From contig NZ_FNBL01000001.1 of assembly GCF_900102315.1 (NCBI RefSeq), positions 509,841 through 573,840 of the forward strand: DNA of 64,000 nucleotides, in the 5' to 3' direction. Shown here in pieces: positions 8,039 to 17,335 of this stretch. Positions within the stretch are counted from its first letter, which is position 1; each line of letters opens with the position of its first letter. The notes beneath the pieces were generated by a model. The model did not search any database. It worked only from the letters and a program-made list of their open reading frames with translations, and had not been told where the DNA came from. This DNA comes from Celeribacter baekdonensis. GTDB lineage: Bacteria; Pseudomonadota; Alphaproteobacteria; Rhodobacterales; Rhodobacteraceae. Both the position numbers and the translations under genes were made by a program.

Positions 8039-10198
8039 ATGACCGAGCCAATGATCACCGAGGACCTGATCGCCGCCCACGGGCTCAAGCCGGACGAATA
8101 CGCACAAATTCTGCGTATTCTGAACCGCGCGCCGAGCTTTACCGAGCTTGGGATTTTCTCGGCGATGTGGAACGAACATTGTTCCTATAAATCCTCCAAA
8201 AAACATCTGCGCGGATTGCCCACAACCGGCCCGCAAGTGATCTGTGGCCCGGGCGAAAACGCCGGTGTCGTCGATATTGGCGATGGTCAGGCTGTGGTGT
8301 TCAAAATGGAAAGCCACAACCACCCCTCCTACATCGAACCCTACCAAGGGGCTGCGACCGGTGTGGGCGGCATTCTGCGCGATGTGTTCACCATGGGCGC
8401 GCGCCCGATTGCGGCGATGAACTCGCTCTCCTTTGGCGTCAAAGATCACAAGAAAACCAAACAGTTGGTTCACGGCGTCGTCGAAGGTGTCGGCGGCTAT
8501 GGCAACTGTTTCGGCGTCCCCACCGTGGGCGGTGAAGTCCGCTTTCATGCCGCCTATAATGGCAACTGCCTTGTGAACGCTTTTGCCGCCGGTCTCGCCG
8601 ATGCCGACAAAATCTTTTATTCTGCCGCCTCCGGCGTCGGTATGCCCGTGGTCTATCTGGGCGCCAAGACCGGCCGCGATGGCGTCGGCGGCGCGACCAT
8701 GGCCTCAGCCGAATTTGACGACACGATCGAGGACAAACGCCCCACCGTTCAGGTCGGCGATCCGTTCACCGAAAAATGCCTGATGGAAGCCACGCTTGAG
8801 CTGATGGCCACGGGCGCTGTGATCTCGATCCAGGATATGGGCGCGGCGGGTCTGACCTGTTCTGCGGTTGAAATGGGTGACAAGGGACACCTTGGCATTC
8901 GTCTTGATCTCGAAAACGTGCCACAGCGCGAATCCAACATGACCGCTTACGAGATGATGCTTTCCGAATCCCAAGAGCGCATGTTGATGGTGCTCAAGCC
9001 TGAAAAAGAGGCCGAGGCCCGCGCGGTGTTTGAAAAATGGGACCTCGATTTCGCCATCGTCGGCGAAACCATTGCCGAAGACCGCTTTTTGATCATGCAC
9101 AACGGCGAATGCAAAGGCGACTTGCCGCTCTCCACGCTGGCCTCCTCTGCCCCCGAATATGATCGCCCTTGGGTGCCGACCCCCGCCGCCGAACAGGTCG
9201 CGGATGTGCCACAGATCGACCCGATTGATGGTCTCAAGGGCCTGATTTCCTCGCCGAACTACGCGTCCAAAGCGTGGGTCTATGAACAATACGACACCCA
9301 GGTCATGGCCGACACCGTGCGCGCGCCGGGTCTTGGTGCGGGCGTGATCCGCGTCCATGGCACCGGCAAAATGCTGGCCTTCACCTCCGACGTGACCCCG
9401 CGCTACGTCAAGGCCAACCCGGTTGAGGGCGGCAAACAGGCGGTGGCCGAAGCCTATCGCAATCTGATCTCCGTCGGCGCGACGCCTTTGGCGACCACCG
9501 ACAACCTCAACTTCGGCAACCCGGAAAAGCCCGAAATCATGGGCCAGTTTGTCGGCGCGCTCGATGGCATCGGTCAGGCCGTGTCGTTCCTCGACATGCC
9601 GATCGTGTCGGGCAACGTCTCGCTTTACAATGAAACCGACGGTGAGGGCATTCTGCCGACCCCGACCATCGGCGCTGTGGGCCTGATCGCCTCCGAAGAG
9701 GACCTCATCTCCGGTCTGGCACAAAATGGCGATGTGGCTGTTTTGATTGGCGAAACCAAGGGCCACCTTGGCCAATCCGCGCTTTTGGCCGAAGTCTTTC
9801 ACCGCGAAGATGGCGATGCGCCACATGTCGATCTGGCAACGGAAAAGCGCAATGGCGAATTCCTGCGCGCCCATGGCAAGCTGATCCACGCGGTCACCGA
9901 TCTCTCGGACGGTGGGCTGGCTTTGGCGGCGTTTGAACTGGCCGATGCGGCCGGTGTTGGCGTGCATCTGGACAGCGACGACACCGCCACGCTCTTTGGC
10001 GAAGACCAGGCGCGCTACCTCGTGGCCTGCACCTTTGATCAAGCCGAAGCCCTCATGGTCGCGGCGGGTCAGGCCGGGGTTGTCATCTCCACCGTTGGCA
10101 AATTCGGCGGTGACGCGGTCAGCATGGGCGCTGCCTCCGCGCCTCTCGCAGAGCTTTCCACGATCTATCGCAACAGCTTTGGCGAGATTTTCGGCTAA
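8039..10198 (+). CDS. purL: Phosphoribosylformylglycinamidine synthase subunit PurL
   Basis: PurL converts FGAR to FGAM with ATP and ammonia supplied by PurQ in purine synthesis. The 719-residue size is that of the small bacterial PurL that works with PurS and PurQ. Visible blocks include [12 protein letters not shown] near the N-terminus, the ATP-binding ESHNHPS motif, and the second half-repeat with DLSDGGL. The ATG has a GAGGGA site. It is followed by a strong terminator. purS and purQ are not in this window. Confidence 0.97.
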   Translation: MTEPMITEDLIAAHGLKPDEYAQILRILNRAPSFTELGIFSAMWNEHCSYKSSKKHLRGLPTTGPQVICGPGENAGVVDIGDGQAVVFKMESHNHPSYIEPYQGAATGVGGILRDVFTMGARPIAAMNSLSFGVKDHKKTKQLVHGVVEGVGGYGNCFGVPTVGGEVRFHAAYNGNCLVNAFAAGLADADKIFYSAASGVGMPVVYLGAKTGRDGVGGATMASAEFDDTIEDKRPTVQVGDPFTEKCLMEATLELMATGAVISIQDMGAAGLTCSAVEMGDKGHLGIRLDLENVPQRESNMTAYEMMLSESQERMLMVLKPEKEAEARAVFEKWDLDFAIVGETIAEDRFLIMHNGECKGDLPLSTLASSAPEYDRPWVPTPAAEQVADVPQIDPIDGLKGLISSPNYASKAWVYEQYDTQVMADTVRAPGLGAGVIRVHGTGKMLAFTSDVTPRYVKANPVEGGKQAVAEAYRNLISVGATPLATTDNLNFGNPEKPEIMGQFVGALDGIGQAVSFLDMPIVSGNVSLYNETDGEGILPTPTIGAVGLIASEEDLISGLAQNGDVAVLIGETKGHLGQSALLAEVFHREDGDAPHVDLATEKRNGEFLRAHGKLIHAVTDLSDGGLALAAFELADAAGVGVHLDSDDTATLFGEDQARYLVACTFDQAEALMVAAGQAGVVISTVGKFGGDAVSMGAASAPLAELSTIYRNSFGEIFG

Positions 10199-10227
10199 GC
10201 CTTATCGCTGTGTAAACGCATCGATCA

Positions 10228-10252
10228 GGCCCGCATCATCGCGGGCCTTTTT
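10228..10252 (+). terminator. Terminator after purL
   Basis: GGCCCGC-ATCATC-GCGGGCC followed by five T, 30 bases after the purL stop. Confidence 0.85.
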
Positions 10253-10269
10253 ACGTCAAAGGACCTCGG

Positions 10270-10752
10270 ATGGACCTGCCCGACCTCACCTCAGATTGCT
10301 CCAATTGCGCGGCGCTGTGCTGTGTTGGCCTGACGCTCGACAAAGGCGATCTCTTTGCCTTTGACAAACCGGCAGGCACCCCTTGCCCCAATCTCAAAGG
10401 TCACCTCTGTTCGGTGCATTCCACGCTCAATGACATCGGCAATCCTGGCTGTGTGCTTTATGACTGTGCCGGTGCCGGGCAACGGGTGACGCAGATGCGC
10501 TTTAACGGCGAAAGCTGGCGCGACGCCCCGGAACTTTTGCCAGCCATGATCCGTGATTTTGAACGGCTGCGCCCGCTGCACGAACGCATGACGCAACTTG
10601 TGGCCGCCAAAGACCTCGCCCTCCCGCCCGCGCTTGAAACAGAGCGCCTCGCACTTTTGACCCGCCTGTCGCGCGCCTGGTCCGACACGGACAAAATGGC
10701 GGCGGAGTTTGACGCCTTTATCGCGGCCCTGCGTCAAGGTGGCTTTGAGTGA
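10270..10752 (+). CDS. Cysteine-cluster protein, YkgJ-like
   Basis: The 160-residue protein opens with DCSNCAALCC, followed by further cysteines in PCPNL, HLCSVH and GCVLYDC. This spacing resembles the YkgJ type of zinc or iron-sulfur binding domain, but with a divergent second half of helices and no obvious catalytic residues. It sits between purL and bolA-grxD, so a metal or Fe-S related role is plausible by neighbourhood. The gene has no clear ribosome binding site beyond AAAGGA. Function unknown. Confidence 0.72.
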   Translation: MDLPDLTSDCSNCAALCCVGLTLDKGDLFAFDKPAGTPCPNLKGHLCSVHSTLNDIGNPGCVLYDCAGAGQRVTQMRFNGESWRDAPELLPAMIRDFERLRPLHERMTQLVAAKDLALPPALETERLALLTRLSRAWSDTDKMAAEFDAFIAALRQGGFE

Positions 10753-10829
10753 TCTCACCAAACCCGCTTGCAGCGCCGCGCCCGCGCCCTTACATTTGGC
10801 CCAACACCAAAGATCAAGGAGCGCCATTC

Positions 10830-11060
10830 ATGGCCATCACTGCCACCGACATCGAACACCTGATCCGCGAGGCTTTTCCCGACGCCCATATCGTTGTGCA
10901 AGGCGATGACGGGCAACATTTCGCCGCCGAAGTGGTTGATGCATCGTTTGCGGGGATGAACCGGGTGCAGCAACAGCGCGCCGTCAATGCCGCGATCCGT
11001 GAAAAACTCGACAGCGGTGAATTGCACGCCCTCGCCTTGACCACCCGCGCCCCCGAATAA
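10830..11060 (+). CDS. bolA: BolA-family protein
   Basis: The start [12 protein letters not shown] has an AAGGAG site; the longer upstream frame lacks one. The 76-residue product has the BolA fold with conserved helix [17 protein letters not shown], which carries the family's invariant R-x-x-x-Q/H region, and a [10 protein letters not shown] strand. It lies 47 bases before the CGFS monothiol glutaredoxin, its known partner: the two share a [2Fe-2S] cluster and take part in Fe-S trafficking and iron sensing. Confidence 0.92.
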   Translation: MAITATDIEHLIREAFPDAHIVVQGDDGQHFAAEVVDASFAGMNRVQQQRAVNAAIREKLDSGELHALALTTRAPE

Positions 11061-11107
11061 GTCCCTCACCCACATCCGTGCTGAGCGACAGCCGAAAGGA
11101 CCATCCA

Positions 11108-11467
11108 ATGACTGCCCAAGACACCATCCAAAAAACCGTGACCCATAATGACGTTGTGCTGTTTATGAAGGGCACGAAAATGATGCCGCAATGTGGCTTT
11201 TCGTCAAAAGTTGCGGGCATTCTCAATTTCATGGGTGTGGACTATGCCGATATCGACGTGCTGGCCGATGCCGATATTCGTCAAGGCATCAAAGAGTTTT
11301 CCGACTGGCCGACCATCCCGCAGCTTTACGTCAAAGGCGAATTTGTTGGCGGCTGTGACATCGTGATCGAAATGACGCTTTCGGGCGAGTTGGATCAAAT
11401 GTTCGCGGACAAAGGCGTTGTTTTTGATCCGGAAAAAGCCGAACAAATCCGCGCGGCCAACGTCTAA
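11108..11467 (+). CDS. grxD: Monothiol glutaredoxin Grx4/GrxD
   Basis: The 119-residue protein has the CGFS active site (Cys29), the [16 protein letters not shown] cis-proline region and the GGCDI glutathione-binding block. It binds a bridging [2Fe-2S] cluster with glutathione and with BolA, whose gene is just upstream. The ATG at MTAQDT is preceded by GAAAGGA. A terminator follows. Confidence 0.96.
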   Translation: MTAQDTIQKTVTHNDVVLFMKGTKMMPQCGFSSKVAGILNFMGVDYADIDVLADADIRQGIKEFSDWPTIPQLYVKGEFVGGCDIVIEMTLSGELDQMFADKGVVFDPEKAEQIRAANV

Positions 11468-11521
11468 GCTACAGCCGAAGCCACACTGAGCCATATAACT
11501 GGGCCATATAAATAAATAGAA

Positions 11522-11553
11522 AGGCGCGTCGGGGCCTCCCGCGCGCCTTTTTT
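11522..11553 (+). terminator. Terminator after grxD
   Basis: AGGCGCG and CGCGCCT pair around a 13-base loop, followed by a T run. The facing mliC gene ends about 30 bases on. Confidence 0.75.
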
Positions 11554-11580
11554 ATGCTGTTAAGGACTTTCGCACCCGCT

Positions 11581-11949
11581 CTATTCAGCCACGGTGCAAA
11601 AGGCAAAAAGCGTCACGGATTCGCCGTAGTTGGCGTCAAAGTAACTCAGTGTTGCCGTATCGCCCTTGGTCCACCACTCATAGCCAGAGCCCCCTGCAGC
11701 TTCTGCATAACGCGCTCCTGAGGCCGACACCGCCTGTGACAATGCGATCAACCGCCCTTCGGCGTGGATCACCGCCGCAGGGGCGGCATCTGTGCCTGTG
11801 TACACCGCATCAATGCCAACACCGCGTTCGCACACGTAGTGAAAAATCTCCGGCGCGGCGGCCATCTGCGGCATCGCATCCGTCTGTGCCATCGCTCCGC
11901 CCGCACAAAGCACAAGCCCCGTGAGCGAGATCAGATCCTTAAATCGCAT
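11581..11949 (-). CDS. Exported MliC-type lysozyme inhibitor
   Basis: The start MRFKDLISL gives a signal peptide ending AMA-Q, and overlaps the zapA 3' end by 11 bases. The mature part has the MliC pattern: YVCERG, SGARYAE, and YEWWTKGDTATLSY, with a C-terminal Cys that can pair with the first. MliC proteins block C-type lysozyme in the periplasm. The lipobox is poor (LVLC), so a soluble periplasmic form is more likely than a lipoprotein. The protein is 122 residues including the signal. Confidence 0.8.
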   Translation of the reverse strand: MRFKDLISLTGLVLCAGGAMAQTDAMPQMAAAPEIFHYVCERGVGIDAVYTGTDAAPAAVIHAEGRLIALSQAVSASGARYAEAAGGSGYEWWTKGDTATLSYFDANYGESVTLFAFCTVAE

Positions 11950-12346
11950 CTTTGACGCCCAACCGCTCTTCAAACGCGGCGGCCATGCTTTCCGCCCGCG
12001 CCGCCATTTCGGCCAAAGTATCGGTCACCTCAATGGGCACCACAGGCACTTCAACCCGCTCGGGCGCCGGGGTGGGACGGGCGCGCATTTCTTCGATCAA
12101 GGCTTCTTGTGCCCCAAGTTTGGCTTCAAGCGCGCGCATCTGTTCTTCCAACCCTGCGGTTTTATCCGCCAACATCAAGCCCGCCATCAACAGCATCCGC
12201 TCGGCGGGCAAGCGCCCGATCTGGCTCGACAAAACCGAAGCCTCATTGTCCAAAAGCTGAGCTGCGGATTTGAGGAAATGCTCTTCGCCGCTTTGGCAAG
12301 CGACTTCAAATTCGCGTCCCCCGATGGAGATTTTCACTTCGGGCAT
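11939..12346 (-). CDS. zapA: Cell division protein ZapA
   Basis: MPEVKISIGGREFEVAC is the typical ZapA N-terminus, and a GAGGAGG site precedes the ATG. The globular part (about residues 1-60, with LAAERMLLMAGL-type helix) is followed by a coiled coil and a proline-rich break. ZapA crosslinks FtsZ filaments at midcell. At 135 residues it is longer than the E. coli protein because of a C-terminal extension (PTPAPERVEVP and a further helix). The gene follows a coiled-coil gene by one base. Confidence 0.9.
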   Translation of the reverse strand: MPEVKISIGGREFEVACQSGEEHFLKSAAQLLDNEASVLSSQIGRLPAERMLLMAGLMLADKTAGLEEQMRALEAKLGAQEALIEEMRARPTPAPERVEVPVVPIEVTDTLAEMAARAESMAAAFEERLGVKDAI

Positions 12347-12347
12347 A

Positions 12348-12905
12348 TCACACCTCCTCGTTGGACAGGTCAGACGGCGCGGGCGCGTCGGTTGGCACGG
12401 CCCCATTGGCCACCCGCGCCATCACCGCGCGCAGCTCGGTCAGGATCGCGTCCATTTCGGTCACATCCGCCTCCCGCGCCACTTTGAGCGCCTCAAGTTC
12501 AATGCGCATCCCGGCGTCAATCAGCGCCGCATCGCCCAGCCCTTGCGCATTGGCGGCCCGAAGCCCCGCGTTGTTTTCGCGCAATTGCGTGTTCATCAGC
12601 CGCAGTTTTTGCATCTCGCGGTCATGGTCCATCAATTGCCGGCGCAGCGTCTCGACCTCCTCTTCGAGGGCTGCCACATGATGTTCTTGCCGATCATGGA
12701 TCGCCCGCACCCGCTCTTCGAGCTGGTTGTTGGCGACTTTTTCCGCCTCCAACGCATCGGTCAACCGCCCAAGTTCCGCCTCCATCTCTTCAGAAGCGAT
12801 TCCCCCCGTCGTCGCCTCGGCACGCTCCTCGGCCACAGCCACAGCCCGCCCAATGCGTTCCAGCGCCGCGGTGATCCGGGCTTCGAATTCAGAAATATCA
12901 TTCAT
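12348..12905 (-). CDS. Coiled-coil protein in the zapA operon
   Basis: The 185-residue protein is nearly all heptad-patterned coiled coil (EELERVRAIHDRQEHH-like stretches, then LRRQLMDHDREMQKL), with a proline-rich tail. It ends one base before zapA, so the two are cotranscribed and probably act together. A role like ZapB, a coiled-coil partner of ZapA, is an inference; there is no recognisable sequence similarity beyond the coil. No membrane helix or enzyme motif is seen. Confidence 0.75.
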   Translation of the reverse strand: MNDISEFEARITAALERIGRAVAVAEERAEATTGGIASEEMEAELGRLTDALEAEKVANNQLEERVRAIHDRQEHHVAALEEEVETLRRQLMDHDREMQKLRLMNTQLRENNAGLRAANAQGLGDAALIDAGMRIELEALKVAREADVTEMDAILTELRAVMARVANGAVPTDAPAPSDLSNEEV

Positions 12906-13266
12906 CGCCGTTCACTCACACTTTGACTTTCTTTGTCTCTGCTCTGTTTGGTCCAAGTGACAGGCTGGACCTTTCTCCGCCCCGCTTTGGTGCCAAAACC
13001 AGAAACTTCCTTTGGCATCAAAGGCGAAGCGCACGGGCCTCATCCTATCGCACTTGATTCGAGAGCCTAGCGCATGGGGCAGGCTTTACCAATATGTCTG
13101 ACCAAGTTAGCCCCAAACACAGGCGAAAAGGGGCAGATGTCCCGCTCAAACGCCCGCGCCGCCTTGCACTTTGCTGTCACATCGTTATCACGAAACCGGA
13201 AAAGCCAAGGAATGCGGGGCTTACGCGCGCGACTTGGTTGTTTTGGGAGAGCAAGGAGATCCGCTT
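12906..13266. other. Divergent intergenic region between the zapA operon and tkt
   Basis: No convincing gene, hairpin or operator was found in these 361 bases. It must hold the promoters for both directions. AAGGAG precedes the tkt start. 6S RNA often lies next to zapA in proteobacteria, but nothing here could be recognised as such. Confidence 0.4.
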
Positions 13267-15288
13267 ATGGACATCGCAACCCTGCGCGAGGCGCACCCCG
13301 ACCATTGGATGCGCGCCACCGCCATCCGCACGTTGACCCTCGATGCCGTTGCCGCCGCCAATTCCGGTCACTCCGGGATGCCGATGGGCATGGCCGATGT
13401 CGCCACTGTTTTGTTTGGCAAACACCTGAAATTCGATGCCTCCGCCCCGACATGGCCGGACCGGGACCGGTTCATCTTGTCTGCGGGCCACGGGTCGATG
13501 TTGGTCTATTCCCTGCTCTATCTCACCGGCTACAAAGAGATGCCGCTGGAGGAGATCAAAAACTTCCGTCAGATGGGCGCAAAAACCGCCGGTCACCCGG
13601 AAAACTTCCTGCTTGAGGGCGTTGAGACCACCACCGGCCCACTGGGTCAGGGCATTTCCAATGCTGTCGGCTTTGCCATGGCCGAAGAAGCCCTGCGCGC
13701 ACGCTTTGGGTCAAAACTTCAGAACCATTACACCTATTGCATGGCCGGTGACGGTTGTTTGATGGAAGGCGTGAGCCAAGAGGCCATCGCACTGGCAGGT
13801 CGCCAGAAACTTGGCAAGCTCATCGTCTTTTGGGACAACAACAGCATCACCATCGACGGCCCCGTCGATCTGTCCGATCGCACCGATCAGGTGATGCGCT
13901 TCAAGGCGGCTGGCTGGCATGTTCAGTCCATTGACGGCCATGACCCGGAACAAATCGACGCCGCCCTCGAAGCCGCGAAAAAGTCCAAAAAACCGTCGAT
14001 GATTGCCTGCAAAACCCACATCGCTTTGGGTCACGCCGCACAAGACACCTCCAAAGGTCACGGGGCTTTGACCAATGCCGATCAGTTGGCTGCCGCCAAG
14101 GCCGCTTACGGCGTCACTTGGGGTCCGTTCGAAGTGGCCGCCGATGTGAAAGCCGAATGGGAAGCCATTGGTGCACGCGGTCACGAAGATCACGCCGCAT
14201 GGAAAGCCCGTTTTGACGAGCAATCCGAACGCCGTCAGATCGAATTCAACCGGGTGTTCGCAGGCGAGGTGCCGAAAAAGCTCTCTGCCACGATCAAGGC
14301 GTTCAAAAAACAAATCTCCGACTCGCAACCAAGCCTTGCCACCCGCGCCTCCTCGCAAAAGGTGCTTGAGGTGATCAACCCGATCATGCCGGAAACCATC
14401 GGCGGCTCGGCCGATCTCACCGGCTCCAACAACACGCTGACGGCAGATATGGGCGTGTTTGACGAGGCCAATCGCAAAGGCCGCTATGTCTATTACGGCA
14501 TCCGCGAACACGGCATGGCCGCCGCGATGAACGGTATGGCGCTGCATGGTGGTATCCGTCCTTATGGTGGCACCTTCTTCTGTTTCACCGACTACGCCCG
14601 CCCGGCGATGCGCCTGTCGGCGTTGATGCAGATCCCGGTGACCTATGTGATGACCCATGATTCCATCGGCCTTGGCGAAGACGGTCCGACCCACCAGCCG
14701 GTCGAACATCTCGCCATCTGCCGCGCCACGCCGAACACTTTGACCATCCGTCCCTGTGACACGGTCGAGACCGCGGAAGCCTGGGAAATCGCGCTGACCT
14801 CGCAGAAGACACCGTCTGTCTTGGTGCTGACCCGTCAAAACCTGCCAACGCAACGTGTCGAGCATAAAACCTCCAATCTCGTGGCCAAAGGCGCCTATGT
14901 GCTGGCCGAAGCGGAAGGCAAACGGGATGCGATCCTCATCGCCACCGGCTCTGAGGTCGAGATCGCCATGGAGGCGCGCAAAATCCTGCAAGAGAACGGC
15001 ATCGGCACTCGTGTGGTGTCCATGCCCTGTATGGAACTGTTTGCCGAGCAAGACGAAGCCTACCGCCGCAAGGTCCTGCCCGCTGGTCCGGTGCGCGTCG
15101 GCGTTGAGGCGGCTGTGCGCGATGGCGGTTGGGATCGTTGGCTTTTGGGCGAACGTGGCCGCGAAGCGAAACAGGCCTTCGTGGGCATGACCCGCTTTGG
15201 CGCGTCCGCACCCGCCGAGGAGCTTTACGCCAAATTCGGCCTCAGCGCGGAAAATGTCGTGGCTCAGGTCAAAGCACTGTTGGGCTAA
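13267..15288 (+). CDS. tkt: Transketolase
   Basis: The start [15 protein letters not shown] has an AAGGAG site and gives 673 residues, the family norm. The thiamine diphosphate motif begins GDGCLMEG and ends near [11 protein letters not shown]; substrate-binding blocks [10 protein letters not shown] and the C-terminal [16 protein letters not shown] are present. The enzyme moves two-carbon units in the pentose phosphate pathway. It stands upstream of two GAPDH genes, a central carbon cluster. A strong terminator follows. Confidence 0.97.
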   Translation: MDIATLREAHPDHWMRATAIRTLTLDAVAAANSGHSGMPMGMADVATVLFGKHLKFDASAPTWPDRDRFILSAGHGSMLVYSLLYLTGYKEMPLEEIKNFRQMGAKTAGHPENFLLEGVETTTGPLGQGISNAVGFAMAEEALRARFGSKLQNHYTYCMAGDGCLMEGVSQEAIALAGRQKLGKLIVFWDNNSITIDGPVDLSDRTDQVMRFKAAGWHVQSIDGHDPEQIDAALEAAKKSKKPSMIACKTHIALGHAAQDTSKGHGALTNADQLAAAKAAYGVTWGPFEVAADVKAEWEAIGARGHEDHAAWKARFDEQSERRQIEFNRVFAGEVPKKLSATIKAFKKQISDSQPSLATRASSQKVLEVINPIMPETIGGSADLTGSNNTLTADMGVFDEANRKGRYVYYGIREHGMAAAMNGMALHGGIRPYGGTFFCFTDYARPAMRLSALMQIPVTYVMTHDSIGLGEDGPTHQPVEHLAICRATPNTLTIRPCDTVETAEAWEIALTSQKTPSVLVLTRQNLPTQRVEHKTSNLVAKGAYVLAEAEGKRDAILIATGSEVEIAMEARKILQENGIGTRVVSMPCMELFAEQDEAYRRKVLPAGPVRVGVEAAVRDGGWDRWLLGERGREAKQAFVGMTRFGASAPAEELYAKFGLSAENVVAQVKALLG

Positions 15289-15312
15289 ACCGCCCCACAT
15301 CAAGATCACAAA

Positions 15313-15340
15313 AGCCCGCGCCACATGCGCGGGCTTTTTT
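15313..15340 (+). terminator. Terminator after tkt
   Basis: AGCCCGCGC-CACAT-GCGCGGGCT followed by a T run. Confidence 0.88.
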
Positions 15341-15396
15341 ATGGTCTGACGCCTCTGTGAATTGACGTTTTGGCGCACAGTGATGTTCATACGCCC

Positions 15397-15939
15397 ATGC
15401 ATATCCTCGCCCTGTCCGGCAGCAATCGCCGCGCCTCCACCAACACCTCCCTGCTCAAAGCCCTCTCAGCCGTTGCGCCTGAGGGCATGGAGATCACCAT
15501 ATGTGACGGGCTGGGGCAGTTGCCGATCTTTTCGCCTGATCTTGAGGGGCCTGATCGCCCCAAAGCCGTGTCGGATTTCATCGCCCGGATCAAAGCCGCC
15601 GACGGGGTGATCATCGCCAGCCCCGAATATGTTCGCGCCCTGCCCGGCGGATTGAAAAACGCTCTGGATTGGTTGGTCTCCGGCGAAGAATTGATCGGCA
15701 AACCCATCGCTTTGGCCCATGCCTCCCATCGTGGCGATGACATGCTGACCGATCTGAGGCGGGTGCTCTCGACCCTGTCCACCGGCTTTGCGGCGGATAT
15801 TTTTCTGCGCGTCCCCGTGATGAAATCATCGCCTGAGGACATTCATGCGCTGGTGACCCACCCAGACACAGCCCAAGACGCCCGCGCCTTTTTGATCCGC
15901 TTTTCCGAGTGGGCACATAGCCTCGCCCCCACCCGTTAA
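15397..15939 (+). CDS. NADPH-dependent FMN reductase-family protein
   Basis: The start MHILALSGSNRR gives the flavodoxin-like FMN-binding loop LSGSNRRASTN at the very N-terminus; longer starts add unrelated sequence. The 180-residue protein also has the SPEYVRALPGGLKNALDW block typical of the family, which binds the flavin and nicotinamide. Members reduce quinones, azo dyes, chromate or free FMN; the physiological substrate is not evident. The ribosome binding site is weak. It lies between tkt and gap. Confidence 0.88.
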   Translation: MHILALSGSNRRASTNTSLLKALSAVAPEGMEITICDGLGQLPIFSPDLEGPDRPKAVSDFIARIKAADGVIIASPEYVRALPGGLKNALDWLVSGEELIGKPIALAHASHRGDDMLTDLRRVLSTLSTGFAADIFLRVPVMKSSPEDIHALVTHPDTAQDARAFLIRFSEWAHSLAPTR

Positions 15940-15946
15940 CCACGCC

Positions 15947-15979
15947 ATCGCCAAATCATCGCCAAATCATCGCCAAATC
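15947..15979 (+). repeat. Three tandem copies of an 11-bp unit
   Basis: ATCGCCAAATC occurs three times head to tail without mismatch, immediately upstream of the operator-like palindromes before the first gap gene. Confidence 0.9.
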
Positions 15980-15988
15980 ACTGTGCAG

Positions 15989-16035
15989 TGTTTGCGCTAA
16001 CCCTTATGTTTTCGCTAACATGTTGGCGCTAAAGA
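15989..16035. promoter_or_regulatory. Array of three LacI-type palindromes upstream of gap
   Basis: TGTTTGCGCTAACC (15989-16002), ATGTTTTCGCTAACAT (16006-16021) and ATGTTGGCGCTAAAGA (16020-16035) all fit a TGTTAGCGCTAACA-like palindrome with central CG, the common LacI-family operator form. In Rhodobacterales the LacI-family central-carbon regulator CceR is a candidate binder; that assignment is inference. Confidence 0.55.
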
Positions 16036-16198
16036 CTTTTCCTATGCAGCATACGCCCGTATACCACGCTCAACATCCTGCCGGTCTGCGAACCGCGATC
16101 CCTGCCACGCGCCGCATGTGACACGACACGAGAGACCGCACGGAACCGCACAGACGGCGGGCAATGCCCCGCCAACAGAGAGCTCGGGAGACGCAAGA

Positions 16199-17197
16199 AT
16201 GACCATCAGACTTGGGATCAACGGTTTTGGCCGCATCGGTCGCTGCACCTTGGCACATATCGCCGAGGCCGGCCTCAATGAGGTTGAAGTGGTGAAAATC
16301 AACGCCACCGGCCCGATCGAAACCAACGCGCATTTGCTCAAATACGATTCTGTCCATGGTCGCTTTGGTGGCACCGTGCGCGTTGAGGGCGACACGATGG
16401 ATCTGGGCCACGGCCCGATCAAAGTCATGTCCACCTACGATCCGCAGGAACTCGATTGGGAGGGCGTTGACGTCGTGCTCGAATGCACCGGCAAATTCAA
16501 CGACGGCCTGAAATCCGCCGTTCACCTTGAGCGCGGCGCGCGCAAAGTGTTGATCTCGGCGCCTGCGACCAACGTGGCGCGCACCGTGGTTTTCGGAGTG
16601 AACCACCGTGATATTTTGGCGGAAGACCGGATCATTTCCAACGGGTCTTGCACCACCAACTGCCTCGCGCCCTTGGCCAAAGTGTTGAACGACGCCATCG
16701 GCATTGAAAGCGGGATCATGACCACGATCCATAGCTACACCGGCGATCAATCCACCCATGACCGTCGCCACAAAGACCTCTACCGGGCACGCGCGGCCAG
16801 CATGGCGCTGATCCCGACCTCGACCGGGGCCGCCAAGGCGCTGGGTCTGGTCCTGCCGGAACTTGCGGGCAAATTGGACGGCACCTCGATCCGCGTGCCG
16901 ACACCGAACGTCTCCGCTGTCGATCTGACCTTCCAGGCCAGCAAAGACGTCACCGTTGCGGATGTGAACGAAGTCGTGCGCCAAGCCGCCGCCGGTCACA
17001 TGGGCGCGGTGCTGGGCTATGACCCGGAGCCGAAAGTGTCGATCGACTTCAACCACACCACCGAATCCTCGATCTTCGCCCCGGATCAGACCAAAGTCGT
17101 CGGTCGCACCGTGCGGGTTCTGGCCTGGTATGACAACGAATGGGGCTTTTCGGCGCGTATGGCCGATGTCGCCGCTGCGATGGGCCGCCTGCACTAA
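16199..17197 (+). CDS. gap: Glyceraldehyde-3-phosphate dehydrogenase, first copy
   Basis: The 332-residue protein has the Rossmann motif [10 protein letters not shown], catalytic Cys151 in SCTTNCLAP, and the substrate loop STGAAKALGLVLPEL. It oxidises glyceraldehyde 3-phosphate with NAD(P). At the position where NAD-specific enzymes, including the second copy nearby, have IND (Asp36), this copy reads INA, so cofactor preference may differ. Three LacI-type operators lie upstream and a terminator downstream. Long frames upstream of the ATG are ignored because the canonical MTIRLGINGF start fits. Confidence 0.96.
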   Translation: MTIRLGINGFGRIGRCTLAHIAEAGLNEVEVVKINATGPIETNAHLLKYDSVHGRFGGTVRVEGDTMDLGHGPIKVMSTYDPQELDWEGVDVVLECTGKFNDGLKSAVHLERGARKVLISAPATNVARTVVFGVNHRDILAEDRIISNGSCTTNCLAPLAKVLNDAIGIESGIMTTIHSYTGDQSTHDRRHKDLYRARAASMALIPTSTGAAKALGLVLPELAGKLDGTSIRVPTPNVSAVDLTFQASKDVTVADVNEVVRQAAAGHMGAVLGYDPEPKVSIDFNHTTESSIFAPDQTKVVGRTVRVLAWYDNEWGFSARMADVAAAMGRLH

Positions 17198-17228
17198 GTG
17201 CTTGGGGCCGATTAATCCAAAGTTTTGG

Positions 17229-17259
17229 GGTCCGGCATGGCTTTGCCGGGCCTTTTTTT
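17229..17259 (+). terminator. Terminator after the first gap gene
   Basis: GGTCCGGCA and TGCCGGGCC pair around a six-base loop, followed by seven T. Confidence 0.85.
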
Positions 17260-17321
17260 GTTTTTTTGATCTGAACCCTTTTTTTCTTTACCTCTCTGAC
17301 GCATTGTTCGGTCAAAGAAAC

Positions 17322-17335
17322 AGTTAGCGCTACAC
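17322..17335. promoter_or_regulatory. LacI-type half-palindrome before the 47-codon gene
   Basis: AGTTAGCGCTACAC resembles the operators before both gap genes and abuts the ATG of the small gene at 17336. Confidence 0.4.

Noticed and set aside
8705-10042. Minus-strand frame of 445 codons inside purL
   Set aside because: Antisense shadow of purL, His/Arg-rich, with no recognisable domain.
12906-13266. 6S RNA near zapA
   Set aside because: No long rod-like hairpin with central bubble could be recognised by eye, so it is not called.
13711-15402. Minus-strand frame of 563 codons over tkt
   Set aside because: Antisense shadow produced by high-GC codon bias; the plus-strand frame is an unmistakable transketolase.
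15947-15979. Possible start of a CRISPR array
   Set aside because: Units are only 11 bases, directly adjacent without spacers, and no cas gene is present.
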